Notes under the pieces: generated by a model
Told to the model about the DNA's origin: nothing
Seen by the model: only the letters and a program-made list of their open reading frames with translations
Database searches by the model: none
Made by a program: the position numbers and the translations under genes
Assembly (NCBI RefSeq): GCF_004346685.1
Contig: NZ_SMCO01000001.1
Span: 62,001 to 126,000, forward strand
From: Sulfurirhabdus autotrophica
GTDB lineage: Bacteria; Pseudomonadota; Gammaproteobacteria; Burkholderiales; SMCO01
Direction: 5' to 3'
DNA length: 64,000 bases
Shown here: in pieces, positions 1-7,375 of the stretch
Layout: each line of letters opens with the position of its first letter
Position numbering within the stretch: position 1 is the stretch's first letter

Positions 1-938
1 CATTCTGTTTTTTCCAGTATGGCTTCAACCAGATATCTTGGCCTGTGCCTTACCTGCTGGTAAACACGCCCTACATATTCACCCAGCAAGCCAATGCCGA
101 ATAAGATAATACCCATGAGTAAAAAGGTAATGGCAAATAACGTAAATACGCCTTCAGCTTCCGGACCAATTATTAGTCGGCGAATAACCAGAAAGACAAC
201 AAAAAACGCTGACAGAATAGAGATGATGATGCCAAAGAAAGAAAATAGTTGCAGGGGAACCAGAGAAAAACCCGTCATCAGGTCGAAGTTGAGTCGAATC
301 AGGCTGTAGAGGGAATATTTGGATTCTCCCTCTGCGCGTTCTTCATGCTCCACAACCACTTCAGCTGGATTTTTGGCAAAAGTGTAAGCAAGGGCTGGAA
401 TAAAGGTATTCACTTCCTTGCAACTGTTGATGGCATCGATAATATTCCGGTCATAGGCGCGCAACATGCAACCTTGATCAGTCATTTTGATACGGGTAAT
501 CCGTTCGCGCAGCGAGTTCATGGCTTTAGAAGCCACATGACGCCACCGGCTATCCTGACGCTGGTTCCGGATGCTGCCAATATAATCATAGCCTTCATCC
601 ATTTTTGCGAGCAGTTTGCCAATTTCCTCTGGAGGATTTTGCAAATCCGCATCCAGCGTAACGACACGTTTCCCTTTGCTTTGCTCGAAGCCGGCCATGA
701 TCGCCATGTGCTGGCCAAAATTACCGTTAAACAGGATGACACGGGTGACATCCGGCCGCGCTTGAAACTGCTCACGAAGGATAGCAGGAGAGCGGTCACG
801 GCTACCGTCATTGATAAATATGATTTCGTAACTGATATTAAGCTGGTCAAGTGCAGGATATAGTCTGGAAAACAAAGTCGCCAGACCTTCTTCTTCATTG
901 TAAACCGGGATAATGACTGATAGTTCGGGTGTATTCAT
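1..938 (-). CDS. arnC: ArnC-like undecaprenyl-phosphate aminosugar transferase (partial)
   Basis: Family 2 glycosyltransferase that by family transfers a (formylated) 4-amino-4-deoxy-L-arabinose from UDP to undecaprenyl phosphate on the inner face of the inner membrane. The translation begins MNTPELSVIIPVYNEEEGL, has INDGSRD near residue 43 and the metal-binding DAD at 96-98 (LDADLQNP). Two C-terminal membrane helices are followed by LLGEYVGRVYQQVR and RPRYLVE, the usual ArnC ending. About 312 residues are visible; the stop is not, but the family is about 320 long, so very little is missing. It lies 32 bases behind the ArnB-like gene, last of the visible minus-strand operon. A DPM1/GtrB-type polyprenyl-phosphate hexose transferase is the main alternative, but the ArnB neighbour favours ArnC. 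Confidence 0.82.
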   Translation of the reverse strand, partial: MNTPELSVIIPVYNEEEGLATLFSRLYPALDQLNISYEIIFINDGSRDRSPAILREQFQARPDVTRVILFNGNFGQHMAIMAGFEQSKGKRVVTLDADLQNPPEEIGKLLAKMDEGYDYIGSIRNQRQDSRWRHVASKAMNSLRERITRIKMTDQGCMLRAYDRNIIDAINSCKEVNTFIPALAYTFAKNPAEVVVEHEERAEGESKYSLYSLIRLNFDLMTGFSLVPLQLFSFFGIIISILSAFFVVFLVIRRLIIGPEAEGVFTLFAITFLLMGIILFGIGLLGEYVGRVYQQVRHRPRYLVEAILEKTE

Positions 939-970
939 AAAGGCATTTTACCGTGTTGGGACGCTGATCC

Positions 971-2095
971 TCATTTTTTTGAGTGCGTAATGATCTCTTT
1001 TATAGCAGCACAGACGCGCTCTACATCTTCAAATGTCATGGTTGGGAACAATGGAAGTGTGACTGTTTCATTCCCGATTCGTTCGGCGTGCGGGTAATCG
1101 CCTTCCTTAAAACCCATGCTCCGGTATAAACTGAAAAGATGAATAGGGGGATAGTGTACGCCTGCAGCTATTTCTCGCTGCTTCATCTGTTCAATGAATT
1201 CGCCACGACTGATAGTGAGCTTGTCTAGTGGCAGCAAAATCTGGAACATGTGCCAGTTGCCATTGCTATATTCTTCAACAGGAAGTTCGCAACCCAGGCT
1301 TCTGTCAAATTGGGCGAAGTAGTGTTTTACCAGTTCACGTCTGCGTGCATTAAAGCTATCTACCTGTGGCAATTGGCCAAGTCCAATGCGTGCGGCAATA
1401 TCCGTCAGGTTTGATTTCCCACCTGCAATATCCACTTCCATAGTGCCATCAGGCGATCTCACTACCCCTTGCAAACGCAATTTTTCTGTCAGGGGGATTT
1501 GCGCATCGCTCGACAGTACCAGGCATCCCCCTTCTCCGGTGGTCATGTTTTTGTTTGCGTGAAAACTGAACGAGATCAAATCACCAAATGAACCGATTTT
1601 TTTGCCTTGCCATGTTGAACCCATGGATTGGGCTGCATCTTCGATAACACGTAAATTGTGTTTATGTGCGATGGCATACAAGCGATCCCGATCCACCGGC
1701 AGCCCTGCTAAATCAACCGGGATAATGGCTTTGGTATTGGGTGTGATCGCCGATTCAATGAGAGTTAAATCAATGTTGCGCGTGACAGGATCAACGTCGA
1801 CAAAAACAGGTTTGGCTCCCACATGCAGAATAACGTTCGCAGTGGCAACCCAGGACAGCGGGGTGGTGATGACTTCATCCCCGGGGCCTATGCCACATAA
1901 TTGCAATGCCACTTCTAAAGTCGCAGTACCTGAACTGAAAGCGCGTACGGTTCGACCGCCGAAATAGTCCGACAATGCAGCTTCAAAGTCTTTGACTTTG
2001 GGACCGCTGGTTATCCAGCCAGAGCGCAGGACATCGACAACACCCTGAATGGTTTCTTCATCAATGGTCGGGCGTGTAAAAGGTAAGTAACTCAT
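971..2095 (-). CDS. arnB: ArnB-like UDP-4-amino-4-deoxy-L-arabinose aminotransferase
   Basis: PLP-dependent sugar aminotransferase of the DegT/DnrJ/EryC1/StrS family, 374 residues, the normal ArnB size. ArnB converts the UDP-4-keto-pentose made by ArnA into UDP-L-Ara4N in the cytoplasm. The PLP lysine is K182 in HANKNMTTGEGG, preceded by IEDAAQSMGS (151-160) that holds the cofactor-binding Asp. TPLSWVATANVIL (78-90) resembles the ArnB substrate loop. It sits between a small ArnE-like transporter gene (11 bases upstream) and the ArnC-like gene. No ArnA (decarboxylase/formyltransferase) or ArnD is in the window; they would be expected to the left if the pathway is complete. Related aminotransferases act on other nucleotide sugars, so the exact sugar rests on the neighbours. 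Confidence 0.8.
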   Translation of the reverse strand: MSYLPFTRPTIDEETIQGVVDVLRSGWITSGPKVKDFEAALSDYFGGRTVRAFSSGTATLEVALQLCGIGPGDEVITTPLSWVATANVILHVGAKPVFVDVDPVTRNIDLTLIESAITPNTKAIIPVDLAGLPVDRDRLYAIAHKHNLRVIEDAAQSMGSTWQGKKIGSFGDLISFSFHANKNMTTGEGGCLVLSSDAQIPLTEKLRLQGVVRSPDGTMEVDIAGGKSNLTDIAARIGLGQLPQVDSFNARRRELVKHYFAQFDRSLGCELPVEEYSNGNWHMFQILLPLDKLTISRGEFIEQMKQREIAAGVHYPPIHLFSLYRSMGFKEGDYPHAERIGNETVTLPLFPTMTFEDVERVCAAIKEIITHSKK

Positions 2096-2106
2096 AACAG
2101 TTTTAT

Positions 2107-2478
2107 CTAGCTTCTGGAAACAACGTATACGCCAACAATAATAATGCCGATACCCACTATCCGGCTAATGGTGACAGCTTCGCCGAAAAGATACCATGCG
2201 GCAAGGGCGTTGACTACATACCCGATGGAAAGCATAGGATAGGCGATGCTGACTTCAACCCGTGACAGGGCCATGATCCAGACTACGACGCTGATCACAT
2301 AACATGCGAGACCGCCTGCTATGTGAGGTTCTGTAGCCAGTTTAAAACCGATCGGGAGGATATTGTCCCGGCTGAACTCAAAATGACCCACTGCATTGGT
2401 TCCTGCTTTAAGCAACAGCTGGGCCATAGCATTGAGTAAAACACCGGATAAAATAATGCCGAAGGTGAGTATATTCAT
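2107..2478 (-). CDS. Small multidrug-resistance-type membrane protein, ArnE/ArnF-like
   Basis: A 123-residue protein with four hydrophobic helices of the EmrE/DMT type. Small proteins of this kind (ArnE/ArnF) are thought to flip undecaprenyl-phosphate-linked L-Ara4N to the periplasmic side of the inner membrane. The start codon overlaps the stop of the ArnT-like gene by four bases (ATGA), which indicates translational coupling, and the ArnB-like gene follows after 11 bases. Only one such gene is visible, while ArnE and ArnF form a pair in enterobacteria; it could act as a homodimer. The assignment depends on context, because the fold alone also fits a general SMR exporter. Confidence 0.7.
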   Translation of the reverse strand: MNILTFGIILSGVLLNAMAQLLLKAGTNAVGHFEFSRDNILPIGFKLATEPHIAGGLACYVISVVVWIMALSRVEVSIAYPMLSIGYVVNALAAWYLFGEAVTISRIVGIGIIIVGVYVVSRS

Positions 2479-4127
2479 GGTGTTTTTACAATAATCCTGC
2501 GAGTGTCTTTTGCGATAACCTGCATGGGTAAATGATCTGCTTGCAACCTGTTGAAGGTTTCAGGCTTCATGATAGCCAGTGCATAGGGCTGTTTGCGCCA
2601 GATTTCTTCGAATGTACTGATTAGGGGAATCCATTTGTCTGGCTCTTGTTCAATCCCAAAAGCCATTTCATCTTGATATTCAACCAGAGTGACGGTGCGC
2701 TTTATATAAAAGGGCAGAGTTTGCTCATACATATTGACACTATAAAAAGGCACGTCTGGCTTTAAGTAAGGTTTTATTTCCTGAGCAAGGTGATAAGCTG
2801 AACTGGCTGGTGAAAGGCTGTTATGACCAGCCAAAGCCAATTGACCAGCAATAAGACTGCTCAAGGCTAGGGCTATAATTGCGCCACGGACACGTTCTTG
2901 ATAACTTAAATACAAGCCAATAAGCGATCCTGTAAGCCAGATTGCCGCAGCGGGGTACAGCCAGGTAATATAATTTTGGTAGAGTGCTACAGGCACTTCG
3001 TCACTGGCAAAGCTGATGACTTTGGGTATTAAAACCAGTCCTGCTGCAGCCAGAACAGCAATGGGTATGATTTGCCAAAACAGGGTTCTGCTCTTGATCT
3101 GAGTAAGTCTTTCACCAATCAATAATGCCAGTGCGGGGAAAATCGGCAGTATATAAGATGGCAATTTTGAACTGGATACGGAGAAAAACACAAAGATAAA
3201 AACCGCCCATATCAACAGAAAGCGTTTGGGCTGGAATGTGTTTTTATCTGCGTCAGTTTTTTTCCAGGCGTGAGCGAGGCTGTCAAAAAGCATGACAAGC
3301 CACGGCAGTATGCCTAAGAGCAAAATTGGAATGAATGTGTACCAAGGGTGAAAGCGATTGTGAACCTTGGTCAGAAATCGTTCAAAATGCTCGTGAATAA
3401 AGAAAAAGTGAAAGAACTCAGGGTTGGCGAGTGATACTGCAATAAACCAGGGCGCTGTAATAGCAAAAAACAGCAGCAATCCGCTGATCAGATGCAGACG
3501 CTTCCACAAAGCAAAATCCCGTTGAATCAAGGTGTATAAAACCAGAACTGCACCAGGTAATACGCCGCCAATTAATCCTTTGCTTAAAATCGATAAAGCG
3601 AGTGCAGCCCAGGTCACCAGCATCCAGACTTTGTTTTCACGCGGGGTTGCAGATGACTGTTGGGCTAGCAGAAACGCCATTAATCCTGCGCCCATGAAAA
3701 AACTGACACCCATATCCAGCGTGATGATGTGGCCAATCATCGCGTAGAGCAGACTGCTCCCCAGAACCAGTGCACTATAGAGGCCAGCTTCTTTGCCAAA
3801 GAGTCTGCTACCTGCATAGAAGGTGAACAGCACCCCAATAAATCCGGTCAGCGCACTCCATAAACGTGCTGTCCAATGGTGTTCTCCAAACAGATCATAT
3901 GCAGCAGCGGTAGCCCAATATTGCAAGGCGGGTTTTTCAAAGTATTTGATACCGTTCAGGCGTGGCGTTTTCCAGTCTCCAGTGACTGACATTTCCCGCG
4001 GAATTTCTGCGTAACGGCCTTCATCAGGTCTTACCAGATTGCGATAATCGAGGTTGCTGAACCAGATTAGCGTAAAGACTAAAAATACCCAAAACAGGCA
4101 GCGTCGTGAAGGAGATTGAAAGGTCAT
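2475..4127 (-). CDS. arnT: ArnT-like lipid A aminoarabinose transferase (GT83)
   Basis: Integral-membrane GT-C glycosyltransferase of 550 residues. ArnT moves L-Ara4N from undecaprenyl phosphate to lipid A phosphates at the periplasmic face, which lowers the affinity for polymyxin. The N-terminus has the family signature: RPDEGRYAEIPREM (33-46, with the catalytic-loop D35-E36), then GDWKTPRLNG and KYFEKPALQYW (61-71). About a dozen hydrophobic helices and a soluble C-terminal tail follow. It is the first gene of the Arn-like half of the operon, 47 bases behind the flippase-like gene, and overlaps the ArnE-like gene. The acceptor is not shown by the sequence; GT83 proteins can also use other polyprenyl-linked sugars. 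Confidence 0.82.
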   Translation of the reverse strand: MTFQSPSRRCLFWVFLVFTLIWFSNLDYRNLVRPDEGRYAEIPREMSVTGDWKTPRLNGIKYFEKPALQYWATAAAYDLFGEHHWTARLWSALTGFIGVLFTFYAGSRLFGKEAGLYSALVLGSSLLYAMIGHIITLDMGVSFFMGAGLMAFLLAQQSSATPRENKVWMLVTWAALALSILSKGLIGGVLPGAVLVLYTLIQRDFALWKRLHLISGLLLFFAITAPWFIAVSLANPEFFHFFFIHEHFERFLTKVHNRFHPWYTFIPILLLGILPWLVMLFDSLAHAWKKTDADKNTFQPKRFLLIWAVFIFVFFSVSSSKLPSYILPIFPALALLIGERLTQIKSRTLFWQIIPIAVLAAAGLVLIPKVISFASDEVPVALYQNYITWLYPAAAIWLTGSLIGLYLSYQERVRGAIIALALSSLIAGQLALAGHNSLSPASSAYHLAQEIKPYLKPDVPFYSVNMYEQTLPFYIKRTVTLVEYQDEMAFGIEQEPDKWIPLISTFEEIWRKQPYALAIMKPETFNRLQADHLPMQVIAKDTRRIIVKTP

Positions 4128-4174
4128 TGAAAATTGGTAATGCGCTGATTATGACAATGCGGCGAAGTATAGCA

Positions 4175-5140
4175 TTATTTTGCCTGTTCCCGCACGGGCA
4201 TAGCCAAGGCGATGATGCCAAGTATGACGGCGAACCAAAGTGTTGCCAGCCTGATGATCAAGGTGGCAGCAACGGCTTGGGGTTGTTCTACATGGTTTAG
4301 CATTAATAGGGCAAGCATCGTAGCTTCAGCGCCACCTAACCCACCGGGCAAAAAGCTCAATGCGCCAATCAGCATAGAAAAGGCGTAAATAAATAGCGCG
4401 GTTTGCAGCGATATATTATTTTCTAACAGGGAAAGAATGTAATAAAAAGCAACCCCTTCGGATCCCCATGCAATCAGTCCGAATACTATACCCAGAATTA
4501 ACATAGGCAGTCGAAAGCATCGGCCTGAATGCAGAACGATATCAATGGTAGAGCTAACCAGTTTTCCTGGTCGAACGGGCAGGCGGTTTTTTGCGACAGA
4601 TTTCAGAAATTTGAGTAATGTTGTTTGTTGTAACAAACCTAGTCCGATGAGGATGGCGATGGCGAGCGCCACAACTAGCGGTTGAGCTTGGGGGTATACC
4701 CATAATCCAATGGAAACCAGTATTAACATACTGATCAGGTTTGAAAAATGTTCAGAGAAAAAGGCAGCCAGGCTTTCAGGGTAAGAAACGCCATACCTTT
4801 TAAGAAATACGCTACGGATTGCTTCACCAGCCTTGCCGGGCAGGATAGTCAGGCCAAATCCCGCGATGTAGATATGGAAGCTGGGTGCCCAATGAATATG
4901 ATGCCCTAGTACAGCCAGAAATTTCTGCCAACGGATAAAGCGTAACCCATAGTTAACCAGCGAAAGGATGAGTGCGATGGCTATGCCAATCAAGCCTACC
5001 TTTTCGATGGCTGCAAGAACGTCCTTCCAGCCTCCCCATAGGGTAAAAATTAAATAACCACCAACACTCATTAATACAATCAGGATCAACGCGCGGAGGC
5101 GCCATCCTGAAAGGAGCGATTCAGACGAATGATTCGTCAT
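4175..5140 (-). CDS. Flippase-like membrane protein, LPG-synthase TM-domain family (UPF0104)
   Basis: A 321-residue protein with about eight hydrophobic segments that matches the lysylphosphatidylglycerol-synthase transmembrane domain family without the soluble aminoacyltransferase domain. Recognisable pieces are RFIRWQKFL near residue 68, LPGKAGEAIRS near 99-109 and FLPGGLGGAEATM near 265. Its ATG directly abuts the stop of the DPPR-synthase-like gene with no gap, and the ArnT-like gene follows after 47 bases. Members of this family often lie next to polyprenyl-sugar genes and are annotated as flippase-like. I infer that it may help move a polyprenyl-phosphoryl pentose across the inner membrane; no sequence motif proves this. 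Confidence 0.75.
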   Translation of the reverse strand: MTNHSSESLLSGWRLRALILIVLMSVGGYLIFTLWGGWKDVLAAIEKVGLIGIAIALILSLVNYGLRFIRWQKFLAVLGHHIHWAPSFHIYIAGFGLTILPGKAGEAIRSVFLKRYGVSYPESLAAFFSEHFSNLISMLILVSIGLWVYPQAQPLVVALAIAILIGLGLLQQTTLLKFLKSVAKNRLPVRPGKLVSSTIDIVLHSGRCFRLPMLILGIVFGLIAWGSEGVAFYYILSLLENNISLQTALFIYAFSMLIGALSFLPGGLGGAEATMLALLMLNHVEQPQAVAATLIIRLATLWFAVILGIIALAMPVREQAK

Positions 5141-6013
5141 CTAGGAAATCAGCAGAATGGTCGTGGTCAGCCATGCGATGACCACTATCAATAAATGGGG
5201 GTCGCGGACCAGATCATGGGAGGGATCGCCCCCTTTGCTTTGGTGGTGTAGCAGATATATGTAGCGAAATATGCCGTACATCACGAATGGTACGGTGTAA
5301 ATCAAGTTGTGGGTGCCATGGATATGTATGGTATCCGGGCTCATGGTATACAGGCTGTAGCTCATGATCAAACCGGCGGCGGTAATGCCAATCATATTGT
5401 CCAGCAGCACCGGGCTGTAGTGTTGTAATACTTTTCTGTGAGTGCTTTTATCTTCTGCCAGTGCATTGATTTCTGCCCGCCGTTTGGCAAAGCCCAGGAA
5501 AAGCGTCACCATTAAACCACATAGCAGGAGCCATTGTGATGGGGGGATGCCTACGCCAAGTGTTCCGGCAAGAATGCGCAACATAAAGCCGGTAGCTATG
5601 ATGAAAATATCCAGAATCACCACATGTTTAAGCCAGAACGAATAGGCTGTATTCATGATTGCGTAGGAGAGAATGATCCAAATTACGGTGGCAGACACCA
5701 GTGTGGCAAGGGCAATAGCGGATATCGCCAGAATAACAGCTAGCATAAGGGCACTGGTTATTGAAACGGTACCGGCAGCTAGCGGTCGGTGTTTCTTTTT
5801 GGGGTGGTGCCTGTCCAGTTCCCGGTCAATGATGTCATTAATGATATAGATAGCGCTGGAGACAAAAGAAAAAGCGACTGCGACGAGAATGACGTGCTCA
5901 ATCAATGTTGCATCGTGCCAGGCATGTCCGAATAACAATCCAGTAAAAACGAACGCATTTTTCACCCATTGATGGGGGCGCATGAGGCGAAACAAGGCAA
6001 ATAGTCTTTTCAT
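5141..6013 (-). CDS. UbiA-family polyprenyl-phosphate phosphoribosyltransferase (DPPR synthase-like)
   Basis: Integral-membrane prenyltransferase-fold protein of 290 residues. It is closest by motif to DPPR synthase (mycobacterial Rv3806c), which transfers phosphoribose from PRPP to polyprenyl phosphate, the first step to polyprenyl-phospho-D-arabinose. The first Asp-rich motif has N59-D60, D63 and D67, followed by HHPKKKHRPLAAG (69-81); the HPxKxxRPxAxG tail distinguishes DPPR synthases from quinone-type UbiA. FAKRRAEINAL supplies the second conserved loop. I chose the ATG at 6013 (MKRLFALFRLMRPHQW), four bases after the HAD stop, over an upstream in-frame ATG at 6100 that would overlap that gene by 80 bases. 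The neighbours HAD, DprE2 and DprE1 support this role. Confidence 0.88.
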   Translation of the reverse strand: MKRLFALFRLMRPHQWVKNAFVFTGLLFGHAWHDATLIEHVILVAVAFSFVSSAIYIINDIIDRELDRHHPKKKHRPLAAGTVSITSALMLAVILAISAIALATLVSATVIWIILSYAIMNTAYSFWLKHVVILDIFIIATGFMLRILAGTLGVGIPPSQWLLLCGLMVTLFLGFAKRRAEINALAEDKSTHRKVLQHYSPVLLDNMIGITAAGLIMSYSLYTMSPDTIHIHGTHNLIYTVPFVMYGIFRYIYLLHHQSKGGDPSHDLVRDPHLLIVVIAWLTTTILLIS

Positions 6014-6017
6014 ATTA

Positions 6018-6641
6018 TTAATGACTGGGCATTTCCCGATAAAAAGCGTGGTCAGCCATGGATAGTAATTCTTTATCTCCCTCGCTGTCACCATAGGCAT
6101 ATAAAATATAACGCTTTCTATCGCCCATCAGTGCTTCCAGCCTTCTGGCCTTTTCAATGCCAAAGCAATTCGCACCGGATAATTTGCCGGATATGTATCC
6201 ATCTGACCGTACTTCAAGGCTGGAGCAGATGACTTCGTCAAAGCCATGGATCAAGGCCCAGGGTTGCAGGTAAATATCCAGAGATGCGCTGATTAATATG
6301 CAACGGTGACCTTGTTTTTTGTGCCACTCGAAACGTTTCATCGCTTCAGGTCGCAGCAGGTTGGGCAATTTTTGCGCAGCGAATTGCGCGGCTTTATATT
6401 TTAGCGCATCCATTTTTACGCCCCAAAAAAAACGCGTAAATACTTGTTCTTTGGCAAGGTCGTTTCTGATCAAGCCTAGTTTATACCCGACCAATACAGG
6501 AAGAAGCAGGATAAAGTTACGGAAAAACGTCAATTGTCCTGACACATGTGACAGGAATGGAAAAAGGGTGTCCCGGTTAGTCATCGTGCCATCGAAATCA
6601 AATGCCGCTACAACTTGTTTGTCAGCCTGCCATCCGCTCAC
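6018..6641 (-). CDS. HAD-IB family phosphatase, candidate polyprenyl-phosphoribose-5-phosphate phosphatase
   Basis: HAD-superfamily hydrolase. The nucleophile motif is DFDGTMTNRDT (D15 and D17, counted from the chosen start), motif II is ISASLDIYL, and motif IV is YGDSEGDKELL. I chose a GTG at 6641 that overlaps the DprE2-like stop (GTGA); an ATG at 6704 exists but would overlap that gene by 67 bases. In mycobacteria the 5-phosphate of polyprenyl-phosphoribose is thought to be removed by a PAP2-type protein; here a HAD enzyme fills the same position between the prenyltransferase and the epimerase genes, so I infer that it is the DPPR phosphatase. SerB-like phosphoserine phosphatase is an alternative by fold but not by context. 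Confidence 0.78.
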   Translation of the reverse strand: MSGWQADKQVVAAFDFDGTMTNRDTLFPFLSHVSGQLTFFRNFILLLPVLVGYKLGLIRNDLAKEQVFTRFFWGVKMDALKYKAAQFAAQKLPNLLRPEAMKRFEWHKKQGHRCILISASLDIYLQPWALIHGFDEVICSSLEVRSDGYISGKLSGANCFGIEKARRLEALMGDRKRYILYAYGDSEGDKELLSMADHAFYREMPSH

Positions 6642-7375
6642 AGTTTCATCCGTTTGAAAATAAATTCCGGAATGTGTTTGATGATCAGCATGATGTAGCG
6701 CCAAAACCAGGGGAGGTAGATGATGTCGGAAGATTTGTTCAAGGCGCCAACAATACGATTACCCACATACTCAGGTGAGGCAACCAGAAATAATCCCGGC
6801 ATGCCAAACGTCATGGCAGTGTCAACAAACCCTGGCTTAACGGTAATTACTCTTACGCCACTGCTAAATAATCTATTGCGCAATCCTTGCAGAAACAAAC
6901 TTAAAGCACCCTTGGCTGCACCATATACATAATTGCTCTGACGGCCTCTATCTCCTGCCACGGAAGTGATGCCGATAATAAAGCCGAATTGCAATGGTTC
7001 AAAGTAATTGGCACATATACTCAGGAAAGACGCCGCGCCAGTGAAGTTATTGGCAATGATTTTTGCCCCGGTTTTGAAGTCACGTGCCGCCAGTTGATCA
7101 CCCAGAAAGCCAAAAGCCAGCACTACGCCGCTGATACCATGCATTTCCTGAACAACATCCTGAAAAAAGGGTTCATGAGTTTCAATTGCTTCAGCATCAA
7201 ATAATCCGTAGCTAACCTTGACGCCATAGCGAATCTGTAAATCTGCAGCCGTACGTTCAAGTTCATCTTTATCTCGCGCAGCCAAATATAAATCATTGCC
7301 CTTGGCAGCAAAAGCAGCTGCCGTTGCTCTGGCAATAGCGGATGTGGCTCCCAGAATCAATACGGTATCACTCAT
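6638..7375 (-). CDS. dprE2: DprE2-like keto-polyprenylphosphoryl ribose reductase (SDR)
   Basis: Short-chain dehydrogenase of 245 residues. DprE2 reduces the 2-keto intermediate made by DprE1, using NAD(P)H, to give polyprenyl-phosphoryl-D-arabinofuranose. The nucleotide-binding motif GATSAIA spans 9-15. The catalytic residues are S138, Y151 and K155 in ITSVAGDRGRQSNYVYGAAK. That stretch (GDRGRQSN before YxxxK) and the C-terminal IPEFIFKRMKL are typical of the DprE2 branch rather than general SDRs. Start and stop overlap the neighbours by one base (TAATG with DprE1) and four bases (GTGA with the HAD gene), so the set is translationally coupled. Confidence 0.88.
   Translation of the reverse strand: MSDTVLILGATSAIARATAAAFAAKGNDLYLAARDKDELERTAADLQIRYGVKVSYGLFDAEAIETHEPFFQDVVQEMHGISGVVLAFGFLGDQLAARDFKTGAKIIANNFTGAASFLSICANYFEPLQFGFIIGITSVAGDRGRQSNYVYGAAKGALSLFLQGLRNRLFSSGVRVITVKPGFVDTAMTFGMPGLFLVASPEYVGNRIVGALNKSSDIIYLPWFWRYIMLIIKHIPEFIFKRMKL

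Noticed and set aside
249-863. 204-codon plus-strand open frame at the left edge
   Set aside because: It is antisense to the ArnC-like gene, whose conserved motifs are unmistakable in the minus strand; the plus-frame translation has no family features.
518-898. 126-codon minus-strand frame
   Set aside because: It is a shifted frame of the ArnC-like gene, which starts at 938 and was cut by the window edge.
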